DNA from: Burkholderiales bacterium
Lineage (GTDB): Bacteria; Pseudomonadota; Gammaproteobacteria; Burkholderiales; Burkholderiaceae_C
Reading direction: 5' to 3'
DNA: 64,000 nt
Assembly: GCA_947474755.1 (NCBI GenBank)
Contig: CANJJE010000007.1
Span: 1 to 64,000, forward strand
Each line of letters opens with the position of its first letter. Position 1 is the stretch's first letter. A model generated the notes under the pieces. That model was not told the origin of the DNA. It ran no database searches and saw nothing but the letters and a program-made list of their open reading frames with translations. A program made the position numbers and the translations under genes. Shown piece by piece: positions 23,580 through 33,847 of the stretch.

Positions 23580-23718
23580 GGGGGCCTTTGAGCTATGTTG
23601 CGGGAGCCACGTCGAACAACTCGACGCACTTGCCGGTGGCGGAAAGCCGAAAAGTATAACTTGCTGAGAACTCTGCGACCGACCAGATTGCAAGCCGATC
23701 GGCGTTCGCCAGACCTCA

Positions 23719-23741
23719 AACAGCCAGCAGGGGCTGCTTGG
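23719..23741 (-). terminator. Possible terminator downstream of rho
   Basis: On the reverse strand CCAAGCAG-CCC-CTGCTGG (one bulged A) is followed by CTGTTTG, a weak stem with only three Ts. It lies 10 bp after the rho stop. Confidence 0.35.
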
Positions 23742-23750
23742 CGTCAGGCC

Positions 23751-25013
23751 TTACCCACCGCGACGCATCATGTCGAAGAAGTCATGGTTGGTCTTGGTGG
23801 ACTTCATCTTGTCAAGGATGAACTCCATCGCCTCGATCTCATCCATCGGGTACAGCAACTTGCGCAGGATCCAGGTCTTCTGCAGGATTTCCGGCTTCAG
23901 CAGAAGTTCTTCGCGGCGCGTGCCTGACTTGTTCAGCAGGATCGAGGGGTAGACGCGCTTCTCGGCCATGCGGCGATCCAGGTGGATTTCGCAGTTGCCT
24001 GTGCCCTTGAATTCTTCGTAGATCACCTCGTCCATCCGGCTGCCCGTATCAACCAGAGCGGTGCCGATGATGGTCAGGGACCCCCCCTCTTCGATGTTGC
24101 GTGCCGCACCGAAGAACCTTTTCGGGCGCTGCAGTGCATTCGCGTCGACGCCGCCAGTCAACACCTTGCCGGAGGATGGCAGTACGTTGTTGTAGGCGCG
24201 GGCAAGGCGGGTGATCGAGTCGAGCAGGATCACCACATCCTTTTTCATTTCCACCAGACGCTTGGCTCGTTCGATCACCATCTCGGCCACCTGCACATGG
24301 CGTTGTGCCGGCTCGTCGAAGGTCGAACTGATGACCTCGCCGCGCACGGTGCGCTGCATCTCGGTCACTTCCTCGGGGCGCTCGTCGACCAGCAGAACGA
24401 TCAGGTGCGCTTCGGGATAGTTGGCGACGATGGCGTGCGCGAGCTGCTGCATCATCACCGTCTTGCCGCTCTTCGGTGCTGACACCAGCAGTGCTCGCTG
24501 GCCCTTGCCGATCGGTGCGATCAGGTCGACGATGCGGGCGGTGATGTTTTCGTCGGACTTGATGTCACGCTCGAGCTTGAACTGCTCCTTCGGGAAGAGC
24601 GGCGTCAAGTTCTCGAACATGATCTTGTTCTTGCTCTCCTCGGGCGTCAGGCCGTTGACCTTGTCGACCTTGACCAGAGCGAAGTAGCGCTCGCCGTCCT
24701 TCGGCACCCGCACCTCGCCTTCAACGTCGTCGCCCGTGTGCAGATTGAACCGGCGGATCTGGCTGGGACTCAGGTAGATGTCGTCTGTCGACGCCATGTA
24801 GCTGGCATCGGGTGCGCGCAAAAAACCGAAGCCGTCGGGTAGCACTTCCAGCACGCCATCGCCGAAGACTTGTTCGCCGCCCTTGGCGCGCTTTTTCATG
24901 ATCGCGAACATCAGTTCCTGCTTGCGCAGGCGGGTGACGTTCTCGATCTCCAGCGCCTCGCCCATCGTGATGAGTTCGGATACGTGAAGCGCTTTCAGTT
25001 CAGACAGGTGCAT
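23751..25013 (-). CDS. rho: Transcription termination factor Rho
   Basis: A 420-aa hexameric RNA helicase. The N-terminal RNA-binding region contains [21 protein letters not shown] and the cold-shock-like [18 protein letters not shown]. The ATPase domain has Walker A SAPKSGKT, Walker [18 protein letters not shown], and the Q/R-loop region [29 protein letters not shown]. The start MHLSEL at 25013 is chosen over the track start 18 codons upstream. The 213-bp gap to trxA would be the rho leader; rho is autoregulated by termination in its leader in E. coli, and I saw no defined structure proving it here. Confidence 0.97.
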   Translation of the reverse strand: MHLSELKALHVSELITMGEALEIENVTRLRKQELMFAIMKKRAKGGEQVFGDGVLEVLPDGFGFLRAPDASYMASTDDIYLSPSQIRRFNLHTGDDVEGEVRVPKDGERYFALVKVDKVNGLTPEESKNKIMFENLTPLFPKEQFKLERDIKSDENITARIVDLIAPIGKGQRALLVSAPKSGKTVMMQQLAHAIVANYPEAHLIVLLVDERPEEVTEMQRTVRGEVISSTFDEPAQRHVQVAEMVIERAKRLVEMKKDVVILLDSITRLARAYNNVLPSSGKVLTGGVDANALQRPKRFFGAARNIEEGGSLTIIGTALVDTGSRMDEVIYEEFKGTGNCEIHLDRRMAEKRVYPSILLNKSGTRREELLLKPEILQKTWILRKLLYPMDEIEAMEFILDKMKSTKTNHDFFDMMRRGG

Positions 25014-25226
25014 GGAGGCATAACCGGGAATGTGGGCGGGAGCCGTGGCGCCCAATGTCAAGGGCACCTGGGCAGAGCGCAGTCAAGGCGCGAAGCGCCG
25101 TGGAACCGAAGGGCTGATGCGGAACCGCCCGATTGATCTGGCGGAATCGCTGATGCGCCGGAACCCAAGACAGGGACTGTGGCGGCTGAAGGGAAGGAGA
25201 GGGGAACCCCTTCCTAACCGAAAAGA

Positions 25227-25556
25227 TTATAGGTTGCCGTCAATGAACGCTGTCAACTGGGCCTTCGTCAGAGCGCCCACCTTGGTTGCGGCAAGGGTCC
25301 CATTCTTGAACAGCATCAGCGTCGGGATGCCTCGAATGCCATATTTGGCGGGCACATCACGGTTTTCGTCCACGTTCATCTTGGTGATCTGCAGTCGCCC
25401 GTCATAGGCCCTTGACGCCTCATCGAGAATTGGCGCAATCGCCTTGCAGGGGCCGCACCACTCAGCCCAGTAGTCGACCAAAACGGGTTTGCTGGATTGA
25501 ATGACGTCGCTGTCGAATGACGCATCAGATGTGTGTGTGATCAGTTCGCTGCTCAT
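25227..25556 (-). CDS. trxA: Thioredoxin 1
   Basis: A 109-aa thioredoxin with active site WAEWCGPCK (about residues 31-38), the cis-Pro in [10 protein letters not shown], and [14 protein letters not shown]. It is a general disulfide reductant and also serves as electron donor for sulfate-reduction enzymes such as the CysH encoded later in this window. GAGG precedes the ATG. The track ORF extends 321 codons upstream antisense through the AddB-like gene and is spurious. A G/C hairpin (about 25183-25205) after the gene lacks a T-run. It sits upstream of rho and is divergent from the addB-like gene. Confidence 0.97.
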   Translation of the reverse strand: MSSELITHTSDASFDSDVIQSSKPVLVDYWAEWCGPCKAIAPILDEASRAYDGRLQITKMNVDENRDVPAKYGIRGIPTLMLFKNGTLAATKVGALTKAQLTAFIDGNL

Positions 25557-25676
25557 GATGGATCCTCGGTACGAGCTGGCCCAGAAATGGGCGGCAAGGC
25601 ACAATGATTTTGACACATCGGGGTCACCGCCTCGCGGCGCCGGGCACCGTGTCAGGCCTGTTTTTCTATCGCCACG

Positions 25677-28325
25677 ATGACGAAGATTTTTCTCTGGGAT
25701 GAGCGTGGCGACTTCTGGGCAGCGGCCGTTGCTGCAACCGTGCGCTGGGCTGGTGAACGTGACTTGGCGCTGCGCGATGCGGTCTTCCTGGTGCCCTTCG
25801 CGCAGCACCTTCCACTGGCGCGCGCGGCCTGGGGGGAGTCGAACAACTGGTTGCCTCGCATCGAGACCACGCAGACGCTTGCCCGCAGCATCGCTCCAGC
25901 CGGGCTTCCGGCGGGTGATGACCTTCGCTTCGATGGGGCCCTGGACATGCTGACGGCGCGCCGATTGCTGCGCAGCCAGTCGGTATTCGCTGCGTGGCTG
26001 CATCGGGACCCGCGCGCCTTCGACCAGGCGGCCTGGACCCTGGCGCAGACTGCACAGGCCATCGCCCGCGCGCTTGCTTCGGTACCGCCGTCGCAACGCG
26101 AGTCGCATCGCATTGCCGGCCGGGCCGCGCTGGCCGCCGTCGGGGGCATTGGCGGCATCGAACGCCACCTGTCTCGCATCGCGTTCGAATGGGCGTCTGC
26201 GACACCTTCGGCAGCGACCGATGAGTTGTTCTCGTGGCAGCCCTCCGGATGGATCGCCGTGAAGGCGGGTGGCGTCGACGCGCTCACCCAGCGACTCATC
26301 GACGCGCACGGCGGCCCTGTCTTGTGGATTGATGCCGACCCGCCTGGTGACGATGCCATCTGCGCTGTGGCACCTAGGGCATCCATCCAGGTTCAGGTCT
26401 GCAGCGGCTTCGAGGACGAGGCACAGCGCGCTGCCGCGCAGGTGCTGAACGACGTGGCCGTGCGCGGCGCACCGGTCGCGCTGATCGCGCAAGACCGGCT
26501 GCTGATACGTCGGGTGCACGCTTTGCTGGCCCGACAGGGTGTGCCGCTTCGAGACGAGACGGGCTGGACCTTGTCGACCACCCGCGCGGCGGCGGGTGTG
26601 ATGTCGCTGCTGAGAGCGGCGTCGACGACCGCCACCGTGGATGAGGTGCTGGACGCGATCAAGTCATGGCCGCCTGGCTTGACCGAATCGCTCGGGGCCG
26701 GCGCGATGGCTGCACTCGAAGCCACTTTGCGCCGCCAGCAGTGGGCGCGGCCGACATCCGTGAACCCGCAACGTCTATCCCCTGCGGCTGCTGCGCTGTG
26801 GGCATTGGCGGTCCGGGTCACCGAACCACTGCGCGGCGCCGCCGCGCAAAGCCTTGCCGACTGGGGTCAACGTCTGTCGGCCGCACTGCACGCCAGCGGA
26901 CTTGCCACTGGGCTGGCCGAGGACGATGCCGGACAGCAGTTGCTGGCCGCCTTGCACCTGAGCGATGCCGAGCTCTGGTCGGCCCATCCAGAGGCGCTGA
27001 CGCTGGCCGATTACGCCCGATGGGTCGAAGCGGCGCTCGAGCAGGCGAGCTATGTGCCGGCCTCTCCTGAGGCTCCAGCGGTCATCGTGATTCCGGTGGC
27101 ACGCGCGATGCTGCGGTCGTTCTCGGCCATCGTCTGGCCCGGCGCCGACGAGAAGCAACTCGGCGCGACCCCGTCGCCGCATCCGCTGCTCAGCGATGCT
27201 GAAGCGCAGGCGCTCGGTCTGTTGACCGCCGCTCAGCGCCGTGATCGCGACCTCATCGCGTTCGCGCAGGCGCTGCGCGGCGCGCCGGTAACCTTGTTGC
27301 GGCGCTGCGACGATGATGGTGAGCCGCTGTCGGCCAGCCCGTGGCTCGAACGGCTGGTGTCGGCACGGCGGCAAGCCGGCCAGACGGCACCCATGCACGC
27401 AGCTGACATGCGCATCGAGCAGATGGTGGTGGCGGACCCGGTCGCTCGGCCGCGGCCAACGGCGCCCGCGCTGCTGCCCGATCGCCTGAGTGCCAGCGCC
27501 TGCGAGGCACTTCGTGCCTGTCCCTACCGTTTTTTTTCGTTGCGCATGCTGGGCTTGCAAGCTGCAGATGAACTCGATGGTGATGTGGAGAAGCGCGACT
27601 ACGGCACTTGGCTGCATGCGGTGCTGTACCGCTTTCATCTGGCGCGTCCCGAACCCCTTGGATCGACCGATGACGCCACTGCACTGGCTGCCGCCGCACT
27701 TGAAGCACAGATCGAAATGGGCCTGCACGACGCCGAGTTCCTGCCGTTCGCAGCCACCTTTGAGCGCTTCGTGCCGCGCTACATCGCCTGGCTGCAAGAG
27801 CGCGACCGCGATGGTGCGCGGTGGCTCGACGGCGAGCGCGAATGGACAGTCCATCCCGAAGCCTGGCAAGGCATCGCGATGCATGGTGTGATCGACCGCA
27901 TCGACAGCGTCTCGGGCCATGGAGCAGCCGGCGGCGATGGCCCGGTGACCCAACTGATCGACTACAAGACCGGTTCCACCCAAGGCCTGCGCGACAAGGT
28001 CAAACAGCCCCAGGAAGACACTCAGCTGCCGTTCTACGCGGCGCTGGCAATCGAGCAGGGTCGGTCGGCAGGCGAGATCGGCCCGCTGGATGCGATCTAC
28101 CTCTCGCTTGACGACGCGAAATCGATCGTCGAGGTGCGTCACCCTGATGTGGCGGACAGCGCAGTCGCGCTGGTCGAGGGCCTCGGCCGCGACCTGGCGC
28201 GCCTGCGTGGCGGCGCGGCCCTGCCAGCTCTGGGTGAAGGCGCCGCCTGCGAACACTGCGATGCACGGGGCCTTTGTCGCCGCGACCAGTGGGCCGACCT
28301 CGCGGCAGCGGGGGCGTCGCGGTGA
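25677..28325 (+). CDS. addB: AddB-like PD-(D/E)XK nuclease subunit
   Basis: An 882-aa protein resembling the B subunit of AddAB-type helicase-nucleases in double-strand-break repair. The C-terminal nuclease region has [12 protein letters not shown] (Cys at about 615), [25 protein letters not shown] and the catalytic [11 protein letters not shown]. It closes with [10 protein letters not shown], which together with the upstream Cys matches the 4Fe-4S staple of AddB nucleases. The N-terminus ([19 protein letters not shown]) shows no Walker A motif, so this subunit is probably not an active helicase. It overlaps the AddA-like gene by 4 bp. The start at ATG 25677 has no strong Shine-Dalgarno. Confidence 0.8.
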   Translation: MTKIFLWDERGDFWAAAVAATVRWAGERDLALRDAVFLVPFAQHLPLARAAWGESNNWLPRIETTQTLARSIAPAGLPAGDDLRFDGALDMLTARRLLRSQSVFAAWLHRDPRAFDQAAWTLAQTAQAIARALASVPPSQRESHRIAGRAALAAVGGIGGIERHLSRIAFEWASATPSAATDELFSWQPSGWIAVKAGGVDALTQRLIDAHGGPVLWIDADPPGDDAICAVAPRASIQVQVCSGFEDEAQRAAAQVLNDVAVRGAPVALIAQDRLLIRRVHALLARQGVPLRDETGWTLSTTRAAAGVMSLLRAASTTATVDEVLDAIKSWPPGLTESLGAGAMAALEATLRRQQWARPTSVNPQRLSPAAAALWALAVRVTEPLRGAAAQSLADWGQRLSAALHASGLATGLAEDDAGQQLLAALHLSDAELWSAHPEALTLADYARWVEAALEQASYVPASPEAPAVIVIPVARAMLRSFSAIVWPGADEKQLGATPSPHPLLSDAEAQALGLLTAAQRRDRDLIAFAQALRGAPVTLLRRCDDDGEPLSASPWLERLVSARRQAGQTAPMHAADMRIEQMVVADPVARPRPTAPALLPDRLSASACEALRACPYRFFSLRMLGLQAADELDGDVEKRDYGTWLHAVLYRFHLARPEPLGSTDDATALAAAALEAQIEMGLHDAEFLPFAATFERFVPRYIAWLQERDRDGARWLDGEREWTVHPEAWQGIAMHGVIDRIDSVSGHGAAGGDGPVTQLIDYKTGSTQGLRDKVKQPQEDTQLPFYAALAIEQGRSAGEIGPLDAIYLSLDDAKSIVEVRHPDVADSAVALVEGLGRDLARLRGGAALPALGEGAACEHCDARGLCRRDQWADLAAAGASR

Positions 28326-31300
28326 GCGCGCCCGACGCCTCCGTGCAGCCCGCCTATCGCATCGACGGGACCGTGGTCGGTGCCGACGCGTTCTATGCGG
28401 TGGCCTGCGACCCGCGCCGTCATGTGGTCGTCGAGGCCTGCGCCGGTGCAGGCAAGACCTGGATGCTGGTCTCGCGCATCCTGCGTGCGCTGCTGGAAGG
28501 TGCCGAACCGCAGGAAATTCTCGCGATCACCTTCACCCGCAAGGCGGCTGGCGAAATGCGCGAGCGCCTGAACGATTGGTTGACTGCCTTTTCGGCCGAT
28601 GTGGGAAGTGATGACGATCGCGCCCTGGCCTTGCAGCAGCGGGGGCTCGATGCTGCCACCGCGCAGGCGCTGGTCCCCACGCTGGCGGGCTTGCAACAGC
28701 GCCTGCAGCAGGCAGGCCGATCGGTCGAGATCCGCACTTTCCACGCCTGGTTCTCGCAACTGTTGAAGGCGGCACCGCTGGAGCTGCTCATGGAACTTGG
28801 CATGCCGCGCGATGCGCAGATCATCGAGGACATCGCCGACCATGAAAGCGAGGTGTACCGACGATTCCACGTCGCGGTGATCGCTGATGTTGTGTTGCGG
28901 GCCGACTACCAGCACATGGTGCGGCAGCGCGGGCGCTCACAGTTGCGCAAGTGGCTGGATGCGGCCTGGGCCAAGCGGGTCGAGATCGAACTCGCCGATG
29001 CGGCGGGCACCCTGGAATCCAGCGTCGCGCCGCCGGAAGCCCCCTGGCATGAGGCAGGTCCCGCGACCCACCCGACGCAGTGGGTGCAGGCTTCCGAACT
29101 GACGGAAATACTGCAGCGCTGTGCTTCCACCTTGGGCGTGGGGGGCGGCAAGAAGGCGGCTGATGCGGCACGCGCCATCGAAGCCGCACTGACGATGAAG
29201 GATTCATCGGCCGAAGCCGTGTTCGATGCGTTGTGGTCGGCGCTGTTCACCAAGGTCGGCACGCCTCGCAAGGCTCTCGGTGACAGCGCCGAACAGCAGG
29301 CTGCGATCGATGTGCTGACCACGTTGCGTGACGCGATGGCACAACACGAGGCGCGTGACGAGCATCTGCGGATGGTGCGGCTCTCGCGAGTGTTGTTCGC
29401 GGAACTGGCGGCCTACAAGCGCTCTCGTGGCTTGATCGAAATGGCCGACCTCGAAAGATGTGCGGTCGCCCTGTTGGGCGATTCGGCGCTGTCGGGCTGG
29501 GTTCAGGAACGGCTCGATGCGCGGGTGCGCCACCTGCTGATCGACGAGTTCCAGGACACCAGCCCGCTGCAGTGGCATGCACTCGCGGCCTGGCTTGCGG
29601 GCTATGCCGGCGCGGGTGGCGGTGCCAGTGGACAGCGCCCGCCCGGCGTGTTCATCGTCGGCGACCCGAAGCAGAGCATTTACCGCTTCCGGCGAGCCGA
29701 GCCCAAGGTGTTCGAGGCGGCGCGCGACTTTGTCCAGCAAGGCCTGGGCGGCAGCGTGCTCAGCTGTGATCACACGCGGCGCAATGCGCCCGAGGTGCTG
29801 GCGGTGCTGAATGCGGTGTTCGGGCAGGCTGAAAGTGAGGGCCGGTTCGCCGGCTTTCGACCGCATTCGACGGCGCTGGTCTCTGTTCCTGGTGCAGGTG
29901 CCAGTCGCTTGCCTCTGGTGCTGCGCGAGCCGAAAGAGCGTCAAGCTGACGAGGCCGATGAAACCTGGCGCGACACCCTGAGCGTGCCCCGCGCCGAGCC
30001 TGAGCAGCGGCTGCGTCAGCAGGAGGCCGATGGGGTCGCATCGGCAGTGCGCGAAGTGCTGGCCAGTGGCGTTCCCCCGGGAGAGGTCCAGGTGCTGTGC
30101 CGCAAGCGCGAGTCGCTGCGGCTGGTGGCGTCATCGCTGGCGGCATTCGGCGTTCCCTGTGCGGCGGTCGAGGAGGCCTTGCTGATGGAGGCCCCCGAGG
30201 TGCGCGACCTGGTCGCCGTGCTCGATGTGCTGGCCTCGCCCGGCCATGCGCTGTCGCTCGCACAGGCACTGAAGAGTCCGGTCTTCGGTTGCAGCGACGA
30301 TGATCTGGTGCAGATCGCGACTGTGGTTGCCCGTACCGCCAGCCGGGCCGTCACCGAGGCAGCGAACGCTACCGTGGTGGATGCCGGTGGGGCCGACGAA
30401 CAACCGGTCGCCCAGGACGCTCGGCCGCGCCACCGCAGCGATCCGCTCGGCTGGTGGCAGGCGTTGCACGGACTGCCCGAACCCAGCACAGCCTTGCAGC
30501 GTGCCCGCGACCTTCTTGCCGCCTGGCAACAGGCCGCCTGGTCGCTGCCGCCGCACGATCTGCTCGACCGCATCGTCAGCGAAGGCGACGTGATGGCGCG
30601 CACGCTGGCCGCCGTACCGCCGATGCGTCGCAAGGCGGCACAGGCGGCGATCGAGGCCTTGCTCGCGCAGTCGCTGAGCCTCGATGGCGCGCGTGGCGCG
30701 ACGCCATACAACTTCGTGCGCGCGCTGCGCCGTCGTCGCCTCACGATCACCGTGCCTGCACAACCCGATGCGGTGCAGTTGCTGACCATCCACGGTGCCA
30801 AGGGGCTGGAGGCCGAAGTCGTGTTCGTGATGGATACGCAGCCCGAGCCGCCGAAAGCCGAGAGTGCGTCCTTGCTGGTGCATTGGCCGGTGCAGTCCGC
30901 GCATCCGCTGACCTGCGCTTTCGTCTATTCCGAGTCCAGGTGCCCGCCGTCGCTGGCGCCAGGGTTCGCAGATGAACAGGCAGCACGCGGCCGCGAGGAA
31001 CTCAACGGCCTGTATGTCGCGATGACCCGTGCGAAGCACCGCATCGTGTTCAGCGCGACCATGCCGCATGGCGCGGTGGCATCGCCGACGTGGTGGCAAA
31101 GGCTGGAGCCGCATGCAGTCGCATGGTCGCCGGCACCGGCCGATGCGGCGCTATGCGACCCGTCGATTCCGGCGGCCCGTGTTCAGGTGCTGCCGACTTG
31201 GGTGGCCACCTCATGGACCGCGACCACGACGAGCGACGAACGTGAGGGATTGAGCCGCAACAGCGAGACGAGCCGACTCGGCCAGGCGGTGCACCGTGTG

Positions 31301-31726
31301 CTCGAATGGGCTGTGCGGCGAGATGCGCTGGAACGCACTGATCTCGGTACCCTGTGCAGCGCCGCATCCCGTGAATTCGGTGTCGATGTCTTGGCCGTGC
31401 AGCGAATCACCGGCGCGATCCTGGGCAGCCCGGCATGTCAGCGGTTTTTCGATGCCCGACAGTTGATCTGGGCGGCCAACGAAGTCAGCGTGGTCGATGG
31501 CCAGGAGTTGCTGCGCATCGATCGTCTTGTGCACTGCCGGGCGGCTGACGGCGAAGCCGAGGCCTGGTGGGTGCTCGACTACAAGCTCAGTCACTCGCCG
31601 CACCAGCTCGATGCCTACCGTCAGCAACTCACGCGCTATCAGCGCGCGGTGTCCCGGCTCCAGCCGACAGCGGTGGTCCGTGGCGCGTTCATCACCAGCA
31701 GCGGTGCATTGATCGAGCCAGGCTGA
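28322..31726 (+). CDS. addA: AddA-like UvrD-family helicase/nuclease
   Basis: A 1134-aa SF1 helicase with Walker A EACAGAGKTWML (about residue 38), motif Ia ITFTRKAAGEM, Walker B LLIDEFQDTSPLQW, motif III GDPKQSIYRFRRAEP, motif V LLTIHGAKGLEAEVVF and motif VI YVAMTRAKHRIVF. The C-terminal PD-(D/E)XK nuclease is marked by LGQAVHRVLEW, WWVLDYKLSHSPHQ and DAYRQQLTRYQ. It should process double-strand ends with the preceding AddB-like subunit. The GTG at 28322 overlaps the upstream stop (GTGA) and is preferred to the track ATG at 28274. Confidence 0.85.
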   Translation: MSAPDASVQPAYRIDGTVVGADAFYAVACDPRRHVVVEACAGAGKTWMLVSRILRALLEGAEPQEILAITFTRKAAGEMRERLNDWLTAFSADVGSDDDRALALQQRGLDAATAQALVPTLAGLQQRLQQAGRSVEIRTFHAWFSQLLKAAPLELLMELGMPRDAQIIEDIADHESEVYRRFHVAVIADVVLRADYQHMVRQRGRSQLRKWLDAAWAKRVEIELADAAGTLESSVAPPEAPWHEAGPATHPTQWVQASELTEILQRCASTLGVGGGKKAADAARAIEAALTMKDSSAEAVFDALWSALFTKVGTPRKALGDSAEQQAAIDVLTTLRDAMAQHEARDEHLRMVRLSRVLFAELAAYKRSRGLIEMADLERCAVALLGDSALSGWVQERLDARVRHLLIDEFQDTSPLQWHALAAWLAGYAGAGGGASGQRPPGVFIVGDPKQSIYRFRRAEPKVFEAARDFVQQGLGGSVLSCDHTRRNAPEVLAVLNAVFGQAESEGRFAGFRPHSTALVSVPGAGASRLPLVLREPKERQADEADETWRDTLSVPRAEPEQRLRQQEADGVASAVREVLASGVPPGEVQVLCRKRESLRLVASSLAAFGVPCAAVEEALLMEAPEVRDLVAVLDVLASPGHALSLAQALKSPVFGCSDDDLVQIATVVARTASRAVTEAANATVVDAGGADEQPVAQDARPRHRSDPLGWWQALHGLPEPSTALQRARDLLAAWQQAAWSLPPHDLLDRIVSEGDVMARTLAAVPPMRRKAAQAAIEALLAQSLSLDGARGATPYNFVRALRRRRLTITVPAQPDAVQLLTIHGAKGLEAEVVFVMDTQPEPPKAESASLLVHWPVQSAHPLTCAFVYSESRCPPSLAPGFADEQAARGREELNGLYVAMTRAKHRIVFSATMPHGAVASPTWWQRLEPHAVAWSPAPADAALCDPSIPAARVQVLPTWVATSWTATTTSDEREGLSRNSETSRLGQAVHRVLEWAVRRDALERTDLGTLCSAASREFGVDVLAVQRITGAILGSPACQRFFDARQLIWAANEVSVVDGQELLRIDRLVHCRAADGEAEAWWVLDYKLSHSPHQLDAYRQQLTRYQRAVSRLQPTAVVRGAFITSSGALIEPG

Positions 31727-31815
31727 GCCTTCAAGAGGCTCGACGCCGGCTGTTCGCGAGCCCGTTTGCGGGAAAAAACACTCCTAACGCCGACGATTTC
31801 ACTGGACGGTCCCGA

Positions 31816-31832
31816 TTGGCACGAAGTTTGCA
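31816..31832 (+). promoter_or_regulatory. Consensus sigma-54 (RpoN) promoter
   Basis: TTGGCACGAAGTTTGCA matches the sigma-54 consensus YTGGCACGRNNNTTGCW at every defined position (GG at 31818, GC at 31830). The predicted start is about 12 bp downstream, and the HDOD gene ATG follows at 31867. This requires a bacterial enhancer-binding protein acting from upstream, within the end of addA. Confidence 0.8.
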
Positions 31833-31866
31833 CACAACGGTCACGGAAAACCTCCAGACTCGCGAC

Positions 31867-33747
31867 ATGATCTATGCGCCGTCCCTTCCGTCAAGCAACC
31901 GGCCGAGCTCGCTAGGCCGCCATTTCGGCCGCTTCGAGTTGCTCAAGCTGCTGGGCAAGAGCGAGGGCAGCATGGTCTGGCTGGTGCTTGATCCGCAGAT
32001 CCAGCAGCAACTGGTTCTGACCATGCCACGGGTGCAGCCCAGCGACGCGGCTGCGCTCGAACGCTGGTCGGCGCAGGTGCGGCACGCTGCCCGGCTCGAC
32101 CATCCCAACCTGGTGACCGGTGTCGAGGTCGGCGTCCAGGCACAGTGGCCGTATCTGGCCGCCGAGCGCACCGCCGGCATCACCTTGGGCGAATGGCTGA
32201 TCGACCACCCGAACCCATCGCCGATCGATGCCGTGCGGTGGGTCTGCGATGTACTCGAAGGCCTGGCCTTTGCGCATGAGTCCGGTGTGGCCCACCAGGA
32301 CCTGCAGCTCCACAGCCTGCAGATCAGCGAGTCGGGCCGCGTGAAGGTGATGGCGTTGGCCACCGCAAGCGCACAGGAAACGCCGGTGAACGAGCCTGTC
32401 AACCGCAGTGTCGAGCATGCAACGCTGCTCGAGGCCGATGCCCTGCGCGTCCAACGCGAGCTTGCCGAGCGCGATGTGCTCGCCTGCGGCTTGCTGCTGC
32501 ACCGACTGCTCAGTGGCGCGCCAGTGCTCGACGAGCCCGACATCTCGAAAGCCTTGCGCCGCCTGCCGCCTCATGGCCGCGAACTGGTTCGCTTTCCGTG
32601 GAACACGCCGCATCCGATTCCGGAGGCGCTGCGTGCAATCGCCAATCGCAGCACGGCCGGGCAGGCTCGCCAACGCTACCGCAGCGCCCGAACCTTCCTG
32701 CGCGCGCTGCAAGGCTGGCTGGAGGCCGAGGTCAGGGGTCACGACGGTCCGCTCGAACTGATTCTGGACCGCCTGCGCACCGTGGGCGCCTTGCCGGCAT
32801 TGGCCGACATCAGCGGCCGCGTCGACCGTCTGCTGGCAATCGATGCTCACCACAACGAGGAAATCTCGCGGCGCATCCTGCTCGACATGGCATTGACCTT
32901 CGAGCTGTTGCGTGAGGTCAATTCCGCGCACGTGCAAGGCACGCAGGCGTCGGGCTCGGGCCCGGTGCTGACGATTCGCCGTGCGATCTCGCTGATCGGC
33001 CTGAACGGTGTGCGACGGGCCGCCAATGGCCTGAGGCAGTGGCCCGGCCCGCTTTCCGAAGCGAATGCGCAGGCCTTGCTTGCCTTGATGGATCGGGTCC
33101 GCCTAGCGGGCTACACCGCGCAGGCTTTGCGTCCTGCCGGGTACGACGCCGAGGTGGTGTACCTGGTGACGGTGCTGCAGAACCTGGGGCGCCTCCTGGC
33201 GCAGTACCACTTCCCGAGCGAGTACGAGCAGATCCGCGTGCTGATGCGCAGCCTGCCACCACCCGCAGATGCCCCGAAGGGCACCCTGCCCACGCCGGGC
33301 TGGGGCGAATCGGCCGCTTCATTCGCCGTGCTCGGCATCGACATCGAAGCGCTCGGTACCGCAGTGGCCCGCCACTGGGGCCTCGGCGAAGAGATGCTGC
33401 ACATGACCCGCCGTTTGCCCATCGACCGGCCGGTGCGCGCGCCGGACAACGATAGCGATGTGCTGCGTATCGTCGCAAGTGCCGCCAACGAGGCCGTCGA
33501 TGCAGCCGCGCATCCGTCTGCCGAGACGGTTGAATCGGCTGCCGCAACCAAGGCCGGGCGTGGTGGTAATCCGCGTCAATCGGTTGCGGTGCGCTATGCG
33601 CGCAGCCTCGGTCTGACGCCGAAACTCGTGCAGGAGGCCCTGGTCGCCGCGCGCGACGCACTGCGTACCGGCGAGCCTGTTCAGACGGCCTCGCCACGCG
33701 AAGACACGCCATCTGTGTCCGAAAACCCCCCTGCCGCAGCCAAGTGA
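31867..33747 (+). CDS. Pseudokinase-HDOD domain signalling protein
   Basis: A 626-aa cytoplasmic protein. Residues ~15-270 align in layout with a Ser/Thr kinase: GRFELLKLLGKSEGSMVWLVLD glycine loop, LDHPNLVTGVEVG, and AHESGVAHQDLQLHSLQI in place of HRDLKPxN. The VAIK lysine (QLVLTMPRV), the HRD arginine and the DFG motif are missing, so catalysis is unlikely. Residues ~296-540 form an HDOD domain (LDRLRTVGALPALADISGRV, RAISLIGLNGVRRAANGL, YLVTVLQNLGRLLAQYHFP). HDOD proteins serve in signalling, often linked to c-di-GMP, motility or surface behaviour. The ATG at 31867 is used because the track start at 31567 lies inside addA. It follows a consensus sigma-54 promoter. Confidence 0.8.
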   Translation: MIYAPSLPSSNRPSSLGRHFGRFELLKLLGKSEGSMVWLVLDPQIQQQLVLTMPRVQPSDAAALERWSAQVRHAARLDHPNLVTGVEVGVQAQWPYLAAERTAGITLGEWLIDHPNPSPIDAVRWVCDVLEGLAFAHESGVAHQDLQLHSLQISESGRVKVMALATASAQETPVNEPVNRSVEHATLLEADALRVQRELAERDVLACGLLLHRLLSGAPVLDEPDISKALRRLPPHGRELVRFPWNTPHPIPEALRAIANRSTAGQARQRYRSARTFLRALQGWLEAEVRGHDGPLELILDRLRTVGALPALADISGRVDRLLAIDAHHNEEISRRILLDMALTFELLREVNSAHVQGTQASGSGPVLTIRRAISLIGLNGVRRAANGLRQWPGPLSEANAQALLALMDRVRLAGYTAQALRPAGYDAEVVYLVTVLQNLGRLLAQYHFPSEYEQIRVLMRSLPPPADAPKGTLPTPGWGESAASFAVLGIDIEALGTAVARHWGLGEEMLHMTRRLPIDRPVRAPDNDSDVLRIVASAANEAVDAAAHPSAETVESAAATKAGRGGNPRQSVAVRYARSLGLTPKLVQEALVAARDALRTGEPVQTASPREDTPSVSENPPAAAK

Positions 33748-33847
33748 CCGATGTCCGGCCAGCTCTCGGCGTTTTCGGCCCCTGCCTTCATCCTTGACGC
33801 GATTGGAGTCGGACTGCAAACGCAAGGTCCGTAGCTGGCTCTCGCGT

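Noticed and set aside
25056-25061. TTGACA -35 box for rho on the reverse strand
   Set aside because: No -10-like hexamer at 16-18 bp spacing; the match is probably by chance.
25557-26519. Upstream extension of the trxA ORF (430 aa in the track)
   Set aside because: It runs antisense through the AddB-like gene; the thioredoxin domain with its own ribosome-binding site starts at 25556.
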